64,000 bases of DNA from Bog-756 sp963701325 (GCA_963701325.1 OY969604.1:3162001-3226000), one strand, 5' to 3'; counted from the stretch's first letter, positions 9,314 to 18,204 are shown. Translations and numbers: made by a program. Notes: generated by a model from the sequence alone, not told the origin.

Positions 9314-9760
9314 TCACCACTTGGTTGCGGAATTGCGGTCGGACGCGTGTGCCCGGCGATGCCCGTAACGCCAGAAGAGGAACAGTCCCACGGCGACGAG
9401 GACCCAGGGGAAATGCAGGAAGGATGCCGTGATGCCGACGACCCACAGGGTCACGAAGAGGAGGAGGACGATGCCGAGCACCGGACGGAACCGGCGCGGA
9501 CGGTGCTCGGGTACCGCTGGGTCGTCGCTCAGTCGCGGAAGGTCGTCGAACAGCCCGGCGAGGTCCCCCCGGGTGGTGGCGCCCATCGCGTGGCCGAGTC
9601 GCTGCTGGAACTCCGTCTGGTCGAGGCGGCCGTCGGTGAAGTGGCGGGAGAGTCGTTCGGAGACCTCGTTCCGTTCAGCGTCGGAGGCCCGGATCCCGGC
9701 GTCGGCGGTGCCCCTCGGTTCGTGCCGGTACGGGTAGGCGGGGTCGAATCGGTACCGCAT
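9314..9760 (-). CDS. DUF1707 (SHOCT-like) membrane protein
   Basis: A 148-residue protein. Residues about 22-75 form the actinobacterial DUF1707 helix pair (IRASDAERNEVSERLSRHF, then DGRLDQTEFQQRL and GDLAGLFDDLP). Two hydrophobic helices follow (about 95-135), with a basic tail. DUF1707 proteins often sit beside PspC genes and envelope-stress regulators, as here. The start at 9760 gives MRYRFDPAYPYRHEP; a longer upstream reading is open only because of high GC. Probably cotranscribed with the PspC gene 30 bp upstream. Confidence 0.75.
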   Translation of the reverse strand: MRYRFDPAYPYRHEPRGTADAGIRASDAERNEVSERLSRHFTDGRLDQTEFQQRLGHAMGATTRGDLAGLFDDLPRLSDDPAVPEHRPRRFRPVLGIVLLLFVTLWVVGITASFLHFPWVLVAVGLFLFWRYGHRRAHASDRNSATKW

Positions 9761-9789
9761 GGTGCTCCTCTCGGATCGATGGGTCGGGC

Positions 9790-10140
9790 TCAGTGGGTGT
9801 ACTCGCGGAACGGCCCGTGGGACAGCATTTCCTCGAGGACGGAAGAGTCGACCCCCTCGTCGGGGATGAGCAGCCAACCGGCCAGGTAGAGAGGGACGGC
9901 AAGGCCGCCGAACAGGGCGAGCCCGACGAATCCGAGCCGGACCAGGGTCGGGTCGAGGTCCAGATAGTCGGCGAGGCCCGCTGCCACTCCGGCGACGAGG
10001 CCGTGCCGCCTGCTCCGGTGGAGGCGCCTGTGCGAGGGGGGCAGTGGCGCGCCAGCTGGTGCGCCAGGACTCTCCTCGGATCCGGTCGGGGGGGAGATCG
10101 CCTCCGGAGGTGGGTCGGGGGTGGTGGTGTCGGTGTCCAT
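9790..10140 (-). CDS. PspC-domain membrane protein
   Basis: A 116-residue protein with a Pro-rich acidic N-tail, then a PspC domain from about residue 42: RRHGLVAGVAAGLADYLDLDPTLVRLGF, followed by a transmembrane helix and LIPDEGVDSSVLEEM. PspC acts in the phage-shock (membrane-stress) response as a membrane sensor. The start at 10140 (MDTDTTTP) is preferred to an ATG 36 bp further up because the ACC/GAC-rich tail begins there. It is divergent from a histidine kinase that carries its own PspC domain, which suggests a self-contained stress module. Confidence 0.8.
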   Translation of the reverse strand: MDTDTTTPDPPPEAISPPTGSEESPGAPAGAPLPPSHRRLHRSRRHGLVAGVAAGLADYLDLDPTLVRLGFVGLALFGGLAVPLYLAGWLLIPDEGVDSSVLEEMLSHGPFREYTH

Positions 10141-10217
10141 GTTCTGAGCCTGAACCGCTCCCGGCAGCGGTGCCATCCGGCAGGTCCCTGGTCGGACCCC
10201 GAGACCCCGACCCCCCG

Positions 10218-10235
10218 ATCGGGGTGATCCCCGAT
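10218..10235. promoter_or_regulatory. Inverted repeat in the divergent PspC / kinase promoter
   Basis: ATCGGGG-TGAT-CCCCGAT is a perfect 7-bp inverted repeat with a 4-bp centre, inside the 109-bp gap between the divergent PspC gene and the PspC-kinase gene. Its position fits an operator, plausibly for the cognate LuxR-type regulator. This assignment rests on position and symmetry only. Confidence 0.35.
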
Positions 10236-10249
10236 AGCCGAGTACCCGG

Positions 10250-11710
10250 GTGGTGCGCGATCATCGAGGTATCGAGCAGCCCATTTTCCGCGCCCCTGGA
10301 CCAGCAGCGCCCGTCGACCCGGGCATCGCTCCGGGTCCTCCCGGATCGACGTCCGCCAACGGCTCGGACGACCCGGACGGGCCGGACACCGCCCACGGAT
10401 CTCCCGGTCCCTGGGCACCGCCGGGTTGTGCTCGCGACGGGGCACGGTGGCGACACGGGGGCGGGTGGCATCACGGTCTCCCGCGGCGCTTCAAGGGACG
10501 GCTGCAGCGGAGTGTCGATGTGCGCGTCCTCGGCGGGGTCTGCGGCGGAATCTCGCGGACCACGGGCATCGACGTGACCCTGGTGCGGCTCGGCTTCGTC
10601 CTGTTGGCACTCGCGAGCGGGGTCGGCGTGCTGGCCTACTTCGTGATCTGGCTCGTCGTCCCGTTGGCGGGCGAACCGACCTCGATCTTCTCGCGGGCGG
10701 TCACCGACCGCGGCGGGATCCGGCTGGCCGTGGCGGTCGTCCCGGTCCTGGTGCTGGCTCAGATCGTGTTCTCCCTCGCGGGGTTGGCCTTCCTCGCTTC
10801 CTTCGCCTGGACGGTGTTGCTGTCGGCCGCGATCGCCGTCTTCATCCAACGCGACGCGTCCGAGGTGGAGGGGCAGTGGATCACCGAGGAGGTCATGCCT
10901 CTCTTCGGCGTGGGAAGCGGACCCCACGAGCGGCGCGCGGCCGGTGCCCGGATCGCGGTCGGGGTGCTCGTCGGGCTAGGGGGTCTGGCCTGGCTGATCC
11001 TCGGGCACACGACCGCCGGGGCGCTCCGTCTGCTCGGGGCCATCGCGCTCGTGGTCGCGGCAGTGGTCATCGTCTTCGGCCCGTGGTGGATGGGGCTGAT
11101 CCGGGACCTCCTCTCGGAACGGCAGGCCAGGGCCGTGGCCGAGGAACGGGCCCAGATGGCGGCTCACGTCCACGACTCGGTGCTCCAGACCCTCGCGCTC
11201 ATCCAGCGAGCGGCCGACGACCCCCGTCAGGTCACGCACCTCGCCCGGTCCCAGGAGCGCGAGCTCCGCTCGTGGCTGTTCGAGGGTCGTCCGCCGGGCA
11301 CGGTCGCCGGTGACGCCCGGACCCTGACCGACGGGATCGAGGCCATTCAACGCCAGGTCGAGGCCGACCACGGCATCACCGTGCACGCAGTGGTGGTGGG
11401 GGAGAGCGAGCTGTCCGAGGGGATGCGCGCCCTTCTGGACGCTGCGCGCGAAGCCACCGTCAATGCCGCCAAATGGTCCGGAGCGTCCCAGGTCTCGCTT
11501 TACGCGGAGGTCGAACGCGACTCGGTCACCATCTACGTGCGGGACCGGGGCTGCGGATTCGACCCCGAGTCGGTACCGGACGACCGCCAGGGCATCAGCC
11601 GGTCGATCCGGGCCCGTATGGCACGGGTCGGCGGCGCGGTAGCCGTCCGGTCCTCGGTGGGGAACGGGACCGAGGTCGAGCTCTCGCTGCTGTGCCGGCG
11701 GGTCCGGTGA
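10250..11710 (+). CDS. PspC-domain sensor histidine kinase
   Basis: A 486-residue sensor kinase. After a Pro/Gly-rich tail, a PspC domain (about 88-145: DVRVLGGVCGGISRTTGIDVTLVRLGF) leads into several membrane helices (to about 285). Then come a HisKA_3 domain with H-box AHVHDSVLQTLALIQ (phospho-His about 308) and a HATPase domain with the DRGCGFD G-box. This is the NarL-type two-component architecture; the PspC sensor suggests it monitors membrane state. The start is GTG at 10250 or the adjacent GTG at 10253. The response regulator follows 33 bp downstream, and the pair is probably an operon. Confidence 0.85.
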   Translation: MVRDHRGIEQPIFRAPGPAAPVDPGIAPGPPGSTSANGSDDPDGPDTAHGSPGPWAPPGCARDGARWRHGGGWHHGLPRRFKGRLQRSVDVRVLGGVCGGISRTTGIDVTLVRLGFVLLALASGVGVLAYFVIWLVVPLAGEPTSIFSRAVTDRGGIRLAVAVVPVLVLAQIVFSLAGLAFLASFAWTVLLSAAIAVFIQRDASEVEGQWITEEVMPLFGVGSGPHERRAAGARIAVGVLVGLGGLAWLILGHTTAGALRLLGAIALVVAAVVIVFGPWWMGLIRDLLSERQARAVAEERAQMAAHVHDSVLQTLALIQRAADDPRQVTHLARSQERELRSWLFEGRPPGTVAGDARTLTDGIEAIQRQVEADHGITVHAVVVGESELSEGMRALLDAAREATVNAAKWSGASQVSLYAEVERDSVTIYVRDRGCGFDPESVPDDRQGISRSIRARMARVGGAVAVRSSVGNGTEVELSLLCRRVR

Positions 11711-11743
11711 ATCGGTGGCCGATCCGGTGACCGGGAGGGTGTG

Positions 11744-12406
11744 ATGACCGATCGGGCGCGACCCAGGGTGCTCCTCGTGGACGATCACGCGATGTTCCGC
11801 TCCGGGGTCCGGGCGGAGCTCGGCGATTCGGTCGAGGTGGTCGGGGAGGCGGACAACGTGGAATCGGCGGTCGAGCTCATCTGCGAACGGCTGCCCGGGG
11901 TGGTGCTGCTCGACGTCCATCTCCCCGGAGGTGGTGGCCAGGCCGTGCTCCGCGAGGTGCGTCCTGAGCACCCGGAGATCCACTTCCTCGCGCTCTCGGT
12001 CTCGGACGCCCCAGAAGACGTGATCGCGGTGATCCGGGCTGGGGCGAGAGGGTACGTGACCAAGACCATCTCCGGCGACGAGCTCCGTCATGCAATCCGC
12101 CAGGTCGAGGCGGGCGACGCCGTCTTCTCGCCTCGGTTGGCAGGGTTCGTCCTCGACGCCTTCGCCGACGGCGCGAACGGGGTCGTACCGACTGAGGGCC
12201 TCGATCCGGAGCTCGACCTGCTCTCGCCGCGGGAGCGCGAAGTGCTCCGCCTCATCGCCCGTGGCTACACGTACAAAGAGGTCGCACGCGAGTTGGTCAT
12301 CTCGGCCAAGACCGTGGAGTCGCACGTCTCCTCGGTGCTTCGGAAACTGCAGCTCTCGACGAGGCACGAGCTCACACGTTGGGCCACTGACCGACGGCTG
12401 GTCTAG
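11744..12406 (+). CDS. NarL/LuxR-family response regulator
   Basis: A 220-residue regulator. The receiver domain has the acidic pair in VLLVDDHAMFR, the phospho-acceptor Asp in VVLLDVHLPGGGG, and the conserved Lys in GYVTKTISGDELR. The LuxR helix-turn-helix at the C-terminus reads LSPREREVLRLIARGYTYKEVARELVISAKTVESHVSSVLRKL. It is the cognate partner of the upstream PspC kinase. ATG at 11744 is chosen; GTG at 11741 directly precedes it, and GGGAGGG lies just upstream of both. Confidence 0.88.
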   Translation: MTDRARPRVLLVDDHAMFRSGVRAELGDSVEVVGEADNVESAVELICERLPGVVLLDVHLPGGGGQAVLREVRPEHPEIHFLALSVSDAPEDVIAVIRAGARGYVTKTISGDELRHAIRQVEAGDAVFSPRLAGFVLDAFADGANGVVPTEGLDPELDLLSPREREVLRLIARGYTYKEVARELVISAKTVESHVSSVLRKLQLSTRHELTRWATDRRLV

Positions 12407-12632
12407 CTGCGGATGTGGTGGAGACGCGGGATCTGGGCGAGGGACCGGCGCTCGGACCGGCTCCTTTGGGCGGAACGGCCCAGCGGTCGGGATGTGGCGG
12501 CGCCGGAGTCCTCCAGAGACCCCCACGGCAGGCCTGTCCTCACGTACCGTCCTGCGGTCAAGGTACGGTTGGCAGAGCGATCTCGGTGCCCGTGGAACCG
12601 CGGTCAAAACAGTCGTGATCGCCAGCATTCCC

Positions 12633-12705
12633 GCCCACGTAGCTCAGGGGATAGAGCACTCGTTTCCTAAATGAGGTGTCGCAGGTTCAATTCCTGCCGT
12701 GGGCA
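12633..12705 (+). tRNA. tRNA-Arg (anticodon CCT)
   Basis: A full cloverleaf folds by eye: acceptor GCCCACG / CGTGGGC, D-arm GCTC...GAGC, anticodon stem CTCGT / ATGAG with loop TTCCTAA (anticodon CCT at 12666-12668), T-arm GCAGG-TTCAATT-CCTGC, discriminator A. It is 73 nt; the 3' CCA is not encoded. It reads AGG arginine codons. The base composition and gene content change just downstream, so it may mark the left end of an integrated island, but I found no second copy of its 3' end in the window. Nothing else was seen in 12407-12632 or 12706-12984. Confidence 0.95.
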
Positions 12706-12984
12706 CTGTTGTGATGTGGCGAGGGAGAGAGGGACAACGGCACGCGAGCGGGCCAAAGCCGCCGCAGGCGAGGGGCGAGGGCCCGACATCGGAGACGGGG
12801 AGCAGGTGAGTGTGGTTCGATGGTTCCCGATCCGGGGGGCTGCGGATCACCCGTGTAACAACACATCGGGGATACCGTTTTAGGGCTCGAAAGGTGCCGT
12901 CGACACCCGGAGACTGGATCAGCCCCGCCCAAACGGACATTTTCGAGCACAAGCGACAGCGCATGAGAAGTACTGTCACCCACT

Positions 12985-14319
12985 ATGGAAGTTCCTGAGA
13001 CTCGCTACGTTACCGTCGGTGATGCAGACGTTGCCTTTCAGGTAGTGGGCCAAGGCAAGCCCGACCTTCTCTATTTTTATGGACTCGGTGCCCACCTTGA
13101 CGTTGCTTGGGAATCACCGGTTGCGTCTGCATTTATGGCTCGATTGGCCTCGTACAGCAGGCTGATCATTTTCGACCGCCGCGGAACGGGCGCATCTGAT
13201 GGGGTTCCAAATAACGCAAGCCCTACGTGGGAGGAGTGGACCGAAGATGTCTTAGCGGTTCTCGACGCGGCAGGGTCAGATCAAGCAGCTATCTTCTCAA
13301 CCCTCGATGCGGGGCCCATAGCTCTCATGTTCGCTGCTGCTCACCCTGAACGGGTCCGGGCATTAGTACTTCTAACTACCTCGGCTCGCTACCTGGTGGC
13401 TGAGGACTATCCCGAGGGAGAGCCTATTGAGACGTTAGACGGGTTAATCGATTTGATTGCAATCAAATGGGGAACGACTGACTTCATGCGTTTGATGAGC
13501 CCCAGCATGGCTAACGACGCTGAGTTCTTGACCTTCGTTGCCAAGATGCTGCGAGCCTCGGCCACGCCGCGTGCCGCGGCCTCACAGTTCAACTACCTGT
13601 TACGAAATGTCGACGTTCGCGACGCTCTTCCCCTCATCCAGGCGCCAACGCTGGTCCTGCACGCCAGCGAGAATCCTTTGCTCCCGGTCAGCCATGGTCG
13701 TTATCTGGCCGAGCACATCTCCGGGGCCACACTCAAGGAGTTGCCAGGAGGTGACACGGGGATTAGCCCCGATAACTACGAGATTGCTGATGAAATTGCT
13801 GAGTTCTTGACTGGCGAACGCCCGGTGATCCAATCCGAGCGGATCCTCACCAGCATTCTTTTCTCCGACATCGTGGGCTCGACAACGAGGGTTGCTTCAA
13901 TGGGAGACCATCGTTGGCGCAGACTCCTCGACGCACATGACCGGACGGTCCGCGAATATCTCAAACGCTTTCGTGGTCGGGAGATCAACACGACTGGGGA
14001 TGGGTTCGTTGCATCCTTTGACGGCCCTGCTCGTGCTATTCATTGTGCTCAGGCGCTCATCGAGACCATAAAGAGGATCGGAATCGAGATGCGGATTGGA
14101 CTTCACACCGGCGAATGCGAGGTCCGCGGCGATGACCTCGCAGGTCTCACGGTCCATATTGCTGCTCGGGTGGGGGCATTGGCTGCTCGGGGGGAGGTCC
14201 TCGTGTCCGGGACCGTCAAGGACTTGATAGTGGGGTCAGGAATCGAGTTCACAGATCGTGGAGAACATGAACTGAAGGGGGTTCCTGGCCTCTGGAAACT
14301 ATTCGCCGTAAAAGACTAA
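12985..14319 (+). CDS. Alpha/beta-hydrolase fused to class III adenylate/guanylate cyclase
   Basis: A 444-residue fusion. Residues 1-270 are an alpha/beta-hydrolase fold (FYGLGAHLDVAWES, DRRGTGASDG, PTLVLHASENPLLP). Residues about 283-444 are a class III cyclase with metal Asp in ILFSDIVGSTT and in TTGDGFVASFDGP, then RIGLHTGE and LTVHIAARVGALA. The architecture matches the mycobacterial LipJ/Rv1900c type. At the nucleophile elbow the sequence is FSTLDAGP (104-111), where a GxSxG serine is expected, so the hydrolase half is probably a ligand-sensing domain. Codon use is visibly less GC-rich than in the neighbours, suggesting acquisition. No operon partner. Confidence 0.85.
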   Translation: MEVPETRYVTVGDADVAFQVVGQGKPDLLYFYGLGAHLDVAWESPVASAFMARLASYSRLIIFDRRGTGASDGVPNNASPTWEEWTEDVLAVLDAAGSDQAAIFSTLDAGPIALMFAAAHPERVRALVLLTTSARYLVAEDYPEGEPIETLDGLIDLIAIKWGTTDFMRLMSPSMANDAEFLTFVAKMLRASATPRAAASQFNYLLRNVDVRDALPLIQAPTLVLHASENPLLPVSHGRYLAEHISGATLKELPGGDTGISPDNYEIADEIAEFLTGERPVIQSERILTSILFSDIVGSTTRVASMGDHRWRRLLDAHDRTVREYLKRFRGREINTTGDGFVASFDGPARAIHCAQALIETIKRIGIEMRIGLHTGECEVRGDDLAGLTVHIAARVGALAARGEVLVSGTVKDLIVGSGIEFTDRGEHELKGVPGLWKLFAVKD

Positions 14320-14447
14320 AGGCCGATGGCGCCGTACCAGGATCTATTTGCAGATGTGGTGGCACTCATCTAACACACGGGGGTATCCAATACCACCGGT
14401 CAGATGCGGTTATCCGCCTGGCTGGATCCCGATAGATGATCCACTCG

Positions 14448-15248
14448 CTATGCGAGTGTCAGGTGTTGTTGGTTGAGCCAGGCTTCGACGAACTCGACCG
14501 GCGTGAGCCAGCCGTGTGCGCTGTGTGGCCTGTTGATGTTGTAGTCGATTCTCCAGTCCTCGAGAAGGACCCGGGCTTCGAGCAGGGAGTCGAAGAGCTG
14601 ACCGTTCAGGTACTCATCACGTAGGCGGCCGTTGAACGATTCGATCCAGGCGTTCTGCCACGGGGATCCGGGGTCGACGAAGGTGATGTCGGTCTCGTTG
14701 AAGCGGCACCAGTCCGCCACCGCGTAGGCGATGAACTCGGGTCCGTGGTCGAAGCGGACATATGCCGGAGCTCCCGGCTCTGCAGCCAGGCGGTCGAGGC
14801 AGCGCACCACCCCGTCGGCATCGATGGAGCGGTCGACGTCGATGGCCAGACACTCCCTTGTGTACTCGTCGATCACGTTCAGGAGCTTCAACATCCTTGC
14901 GTCGGCTGTCTGGTCGAACTGGAAGTCGAGGGCCCAGACCACGTTGGGCCGGATGGGTGAGAACGCACCGATCGCAACTCCGATGCCCCGGAGGGGCTTC
15001 TTCCGCTTCCGATAGGGCACACGCAGGCCTTCTGCCCGCCACAGGCGGTGGATCCGCTTGTTGTTGACCACCCAACCGCCCTTCCTCGCTGCGGTGGCGG
15101 CCCGTCGCCAGCCCCACCTCGGACGGCGGCGCGAGAAGTCCCGAAGGAACGCTCGCAGCGCGAGCTCCTCGTCGGGAGGTGTTGGGGGAGGCAACCGTTG
15201 GGTGGATCGGGGCTGGTCGGTGAGCCGACAGGCCCGTCGCTCAGACAC
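14448..15248 (-). CDS. IS3-family transposase, orfB (DDE integrase)
   Basis: The catalytic half of the IS3 transposase. The DDE triad is visible: VWALDFQFDQT, YVRFDHGPEF and WIESFNGRLRDE. The N-terminal SERRACRLTDQPRSTQR block is the family's helix-turn-helix region. The GTG at 15248 is only a convenient boundary: the frame is open up to about 15300 and gives LTPDRRRKAVTAVRAQFG, so the working protein is expected from a -1 frameshift at the end of orfA. No internal stop, so probably functional. Confidence 0.85.
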   Translation of the reverse strand: MSERRACRLTDQPRSTQRLPPPTPPDEELALRAFLRDFSRRRPRWGWRRAATAARKGGWVVNNKRIHRLWRAEGLRVPYRKRKKPLRGIGVAIGAFSPIRPNVVWALDFQFDQTADARMLKLLNVIDEYTRECLAIDVDRSIDADGVVRCLDRLAAEPGAPAYVRFDHGPEFIAYAVADWCRFNETDITFVDPGSPWQNAWIESFNGRLRDEYLNGQLFDSLLEARVLLEDWRIDYNINRPHSAHGWLTPVEFVEAWLNQQHLTLA

Positions 15249-15298
15249 CCCGAACTGCGCCCGTACAGCCGTAACGGCCTTCCGTCGGCGGTCCGGGG

Positions 15299-15577
15299 TC
15301 AGAATGTTCCCTCGGCGAGGAACTTCAGCATGTCGATGTCCAACGCCTGGTCGGCCACGATTCGCTTCAGGCGCTGGTTCTCCTTCTCCAGCTCCTTCAG
15401 CCGCTTGGCGTCGTCGGCCTTCATGCCGCCGTACTGGTTCCGCCAGCGGTGGAACGTCTGCTCGCTGATCTCCAGGTGGCGGCTCACCTCCTCGACGGTT
15501 TGGCCCTGGTTGAGGAGCTTGTCCCCTTCAGCCAGTTTCCTGATGATCTGCTCGGGCGAGTGCCGGCGGTTCTTCAT
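15299..15577 (-). CDS. IS3-family transposase, orfA (HTH)
   Basis: A 92-residue helix-turn-helix protein of the IS3 orfA type: SPEQIIRKLAEGDKLLNQG, EVSRHLEISEQTFHRWRNQYG, then the leucine-zipper segment KRLKELEKENQRLKRIVADQ. The start at 15577 (MKNRRHSPEQ) fits the family; upstream in-frame residues are ignored. It overlaps orfB at its 3' end, as required for programmed frameshifting. Confidence 0.85.
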   Translation of the reverse strand: MKNRRHSPEQIIRKLAEGDKLLNQGQTVEEVSRHLEISEQTFHRWRNQYGGMKADDAKRLKELEKENQRLKRIVADQALDIDMLKFLAEGTF

Positions 15578-15726
15578 ATGTGCAGTCCTCCTCGCTCCAT
15601 TTTGGAGCATCGGACTCGCACAGTGAATGGCTCATCTCAGGGGGACCCGGCCGCGCCTGCCACCCAACGCCACATCCGGGCGTGTTGAGAACCCTCGCCG
15701 GAGCCACCGGCTGGTGTGCCTTGGGT

Positions 15727-16287
15727 TTAGTACCCGTTGCTGCTCGTGGTGCTCGTGGTCGATCCCGTCGGAGTTGCTGAACGTGACACCTTCACGACCG
15801 AGAAGCCAGAGACGCCCTGCCCGGTGACGTGATCAGCCGAGTCTTCTGCGAAGGTGTACAGCGGAGAGCCGTTGTACGTCACCTGGTATGAGCCATCCGC
15901 TTGCTTCATTACCCTCAGCCTTCCGGTCACGCCGGTGCCACCGGTCGGCTGCGTGCTCGCGGGAAGCGTAAGGGCTGGCCACGCAGAAGCGCAGCTTCCC
16001 GTGCAGGTTCCGCTGAGAGTGTAGAGCGGCATCCCACTGTTGTCAGTAAGGATTGCACCGTACGTAGGGACGGTCATTACCTTCACAACCGCAGCAGTTC
16101 TGGGAGACCCGGACGAAGGCGAGGTCGACGCCGTAGACGAAGTGGTACTGCCGCCTGAACTACAAGCCGCCGCCAGAACGGCAAGAGCACCGAGGGTACT
16201 CAAGCTCAGAGCCCTGCGCCGAAGGCGACCTCTGCGCCCATTGGCACCGAATATCGCGTTCACATCGGATCTTCCTCTGGCCATCAT
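15727..16287 (-). CDS. COG4315-type secreted-repeat lipoprotein
   Basis: A 186-residue lipoprotein with a twin-Arg-like basic start, hydrophobic helix and lipobox LAAAC (Cys42), then a Ser/Thr linker. Two copies of the short secreted repeat of unknown function follow: GAILTDNSGMPLYTLSGTCTG...CASAWPALT and GSYQVTYNGSPLYTFAEDSADHVTGQG. This domain is common on actinobacterial surfaces; the molecular function is not established. The C-terminus is a Ser/Thr tail. It lies between two IS elements. Confidence 0.8.
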   Translation of the reverse strand: MMARGRSDVNAIFGANGRRGRLRRRALSLSTLGALAVLAAACSSGGSTTSSTASTSPSSGSPRTAAVVKVMTVPTYGAILTDNSGMPLYTLSGTCTGSCASAWPALTLPASTQPTGGTGVTGRLRVMKQADGSYQVTYNGSPLYTFAEDSADHVTGQGVSGFSVVKVSRSATPTGSTTSTTSSNGY

Positions 16288-16352
16288 CGTTCTCCTCGTT
16301 GGATTCGCCTCGCTACGAGCACGTTCCCGAAGGTCGGCCGCGAAGATTCACT

Positions 16353-16922
16353 CTAGTGAAAGACCTTCAAGGTGTTGTCGCCGTCGTCGACGAATAGGAC
16401 CCCGTTCTTGTCTGGGGCAATGGTCAGGCCGAAGAGATCCCCACCGAACGGGTCGAGCTGGACAGTGTCTACCTGGGTTCCCCAGGGTGTCGTCTCTACG
16501 GCGTTGCCGTCTCCTCCGTTGACGGTAATGAGGTCTCCATTGGGTGCCAAGGTCATGCCGAGCGGTCCGTTGAGAGAGCCGCCCGACGTGAGGGTGCCGC
16601 CACCTCCAGGCACCGGGAGCTCCCTGAATGGGGCGAAGGGGATCTCGGCGATCCGATTTTTGACGGTGTCCGCCACATAGAGAGTCCCATCGAATCCCAG
16701 AGCGGCGCCGGTGGGTCCGAACACGAGAGCTGCGTTGTTGAGCTGCTCAGGGAATCCTGTGCCGATCACTCGGGTGTCGATCAGGACAGGGTTTTGTCCT
16801 GTCGGAAGGAAGAGGTCGAGGCGAATCACGGTGCCTTCATCGACCTCGGCGCCCTTGGCTGCCGCAGTTCCGTTCAACACATTGGTCACAAACAACTCTG
16901 CGAATCCGGGGAACTGAAGGGT
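16353..16922 (-). pseudogene. NHL/SMP-30-like propeller protein truncated by an IS3 element
   Basis: The frame encodes propeller-type sequence (FGPTGAALGFDGTLYVADTVKNRIAEIPF, GPLGMTLAPNGDLITVNGGDGN, GLTIAPDKNGVLFVDDGDNTLKVF) as in NHL-repeat proteins. Homology-like sequence begins abruptly with LQFPGFAELFVTNVL at the left end of the IS element (16923). An in-frame ATG inside the IS at 16979 makes the frame look complete, but the residues it adds are IS sequence read backwards. The missing 5' part is not found beyond the IS right end at 18221, so an associated deletion or rearrangement is likely. Confidence 0.65.
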
Positions 16923-16972
16923 TGAATCGGCCCGGGAATCCTGGAGGCTCCTTCCCTTGAGAGGATGGAGCA

Positions 16973-17293
16973 ATGCCAAGGAACACCCGATACTCCCCGG
17001 AGGTCCGTGAGCGGGCCGTCCGGATGCTCGTCGAGCACAGGGCCGAGTACCCCTCGGAATGGGCGGCCATGACCGCCATTTCGGCGAAGCTGGGGATGAC
17101 GCCCGAGACGCTGCGGATCTGGGTCCGCCGGACCGAGATCGACGACGGCAAACGACCGGGAACGACCACCGAGGACCAGCTGAAGATCAAGGAGCTCGAG
17201 CGGGAGGTCAAAGAGCTCAAACGAGCCAACGAGATATTGAAGGACGCTTCGATTTTCTTCGCGACCGAGCTCGACGGTCGACCGAAGAGGTAG
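16973..17293 (+). CDS. IS3-family transposase, orfA (HTH)
   Basis: A 106-residue protein: MPRNTRYSPEVRERAVRML, a helix-turn-helix (EWAAMTAISAKLGMTPETLRIWVRR), and a coiled-coil ending KELKRANEILKDASIFFATELD. This is the classical IS3 orfA that supplies DNA binding in the OrfAB fusion. It begins 36 bp inside the left terminal repeat and overlaps orfB in the -1 frame. Confidence 0.9.
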   Translation: MPRNTRYSPEVRERAVRMLVEHRAEYPSEWAAMTAISAKLGMTPETLRIWVRRTEIDDGKRPGTTTEDQLKIKELEREVKELKRANEILKDASIFFATELDGRPKR

Positions 17294-18204
17294 TCCGCTA
17301 CATCGATGCTCGGAAGAGCCGATGGGGAGTCGAGCCGATCTGCACCACTCTGCAGGTCGCTCCCGCCACCTACTACGCCGCCCGCCACCGGCCCCTGTGC
17401 GCCCGCCGGGTCCGGGACCAGCAGCTGAAGGTCGAGATCAAGCGGGTCCGGTCGGAGAACTTCGACGTCTACGGAGCCGACAAGGTCTGGACCCAGCTGA
17501 ACCGGGAGGGCCATCGGGTGGCCCGCTGCACCGTCGAACGCCTCATGCGTGACCTGGGACTCCAGGGAGCACGCCGAGGGCGGCAATGGAAGCGGACCAC
17601 CGTCGGTGATGACACCCTCGACCGGCCTGCCGACTTGGTCGATCGCCAGTTCGTGGCCCACGGACCCAACCGGCTCTGGGTGGCGGACCTCACCTACGTG
17701 AAGACCCACACGGGCTGGGTCTACGTCGCCTTCGTGGTGGACGTGTTCAGCCGCTACGTCGTGGGATGGCAGACCTCGACCTCATTGCGCAGCGATCTGG
17801 CCATCGACGCTCTGGAGATGGCCATCCACGGACGCAAGGACACCGGCCTCGATGGCCTCATTCATCACAGCGACCGCGGGGTTCAATATCTGTGCATTCG
17901 ATACACCGAGCGCCTGGCCGAAGCCGGCGTCGTGAACTCGGTGGGATCCAAGGGTGACTCCTACGACAATGCCCTGGCCGAAAGCTTCAACGGGCTCTAC
18001 AAGACCGAACTCATCTACCGCCAGGGCCCATGGCGCAACGTCGAGCACGTCGAATGGGCCACCCTCACCTACGTCGACTGGTTCAACAACCGCCGAATCC
18101 ACAACGAGATCGGCAAGGTCCCGCCGGCAGAGCTGGAAGCGAACCACTACCGTCAGATCGACAGAGGAGATCTGGTCACTTCACAGACAACCGAGTCTCT
18201 ATGA
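17251..18204 (+). CDS. IS3-family transposase, orfB (DDE integrase)
   Basis: The DDE integrase half, in the -1 frame relative to orfA. The start given is the approximate entry by frameshifting, since no good start codon is seen. Motifs are FDVYGADKVWTQLNREG (HTH region), LWVADLTYVKTHTG (first Asp), LIHHSDRGVQYLCIRYT (second Asp) and SYDNALAESFNGLYKTELI (Glu), then FNNRRIHNEIGKVPPAE. The frame is intact to its stop near the right inverted repeat, so the element may still be active. Confidence 0.88.
   Translation, partial: DFLRDRARRSTEEVVRYIDARKSRWGVEPICTTLQVAPATYYAARHRPLCARRVRDQQLKVEIKRVRSENFDVYGADKVWTQLNREGHRVARCTVERLMRDLGLQGARRGRQWKRTTVGDDTLDRPADLVDRQFVAHGPNRLWVADLTYVKTHTGWVYVAFVVDVFSRYVVGWQTSTSLRSDLAIDALEMAIHGRKDTGLDGLIHHSDRGVQYLCIRYTERLAEAGVVNSVGSKGDSYDNALAESFNGLYKTELIYRQGPWRNVEHVEWATLTYVDWFNNRRIHNEIGKVPPAELEANHYRQIDRGDLVTSQTTESL

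Larger units (their letters stand above)
14437..15634 (-). mobile_element. IS3-family insertion sequence
   Basis: About 1.2 kb with two overlapping leftward reading frames typical of IS3 (orfA 15299-15577, orfB 14448 to about 15300). Imperfect terminal inverted repeats are seen at 14437-14457 and 15614-15634 (17 of 21 positions match). No convincing target duplication was found, so the element may be old or its true ends a few bases away. It lies between the cyclase fusion and a lipoprotein gene. Confidence 0.8.
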
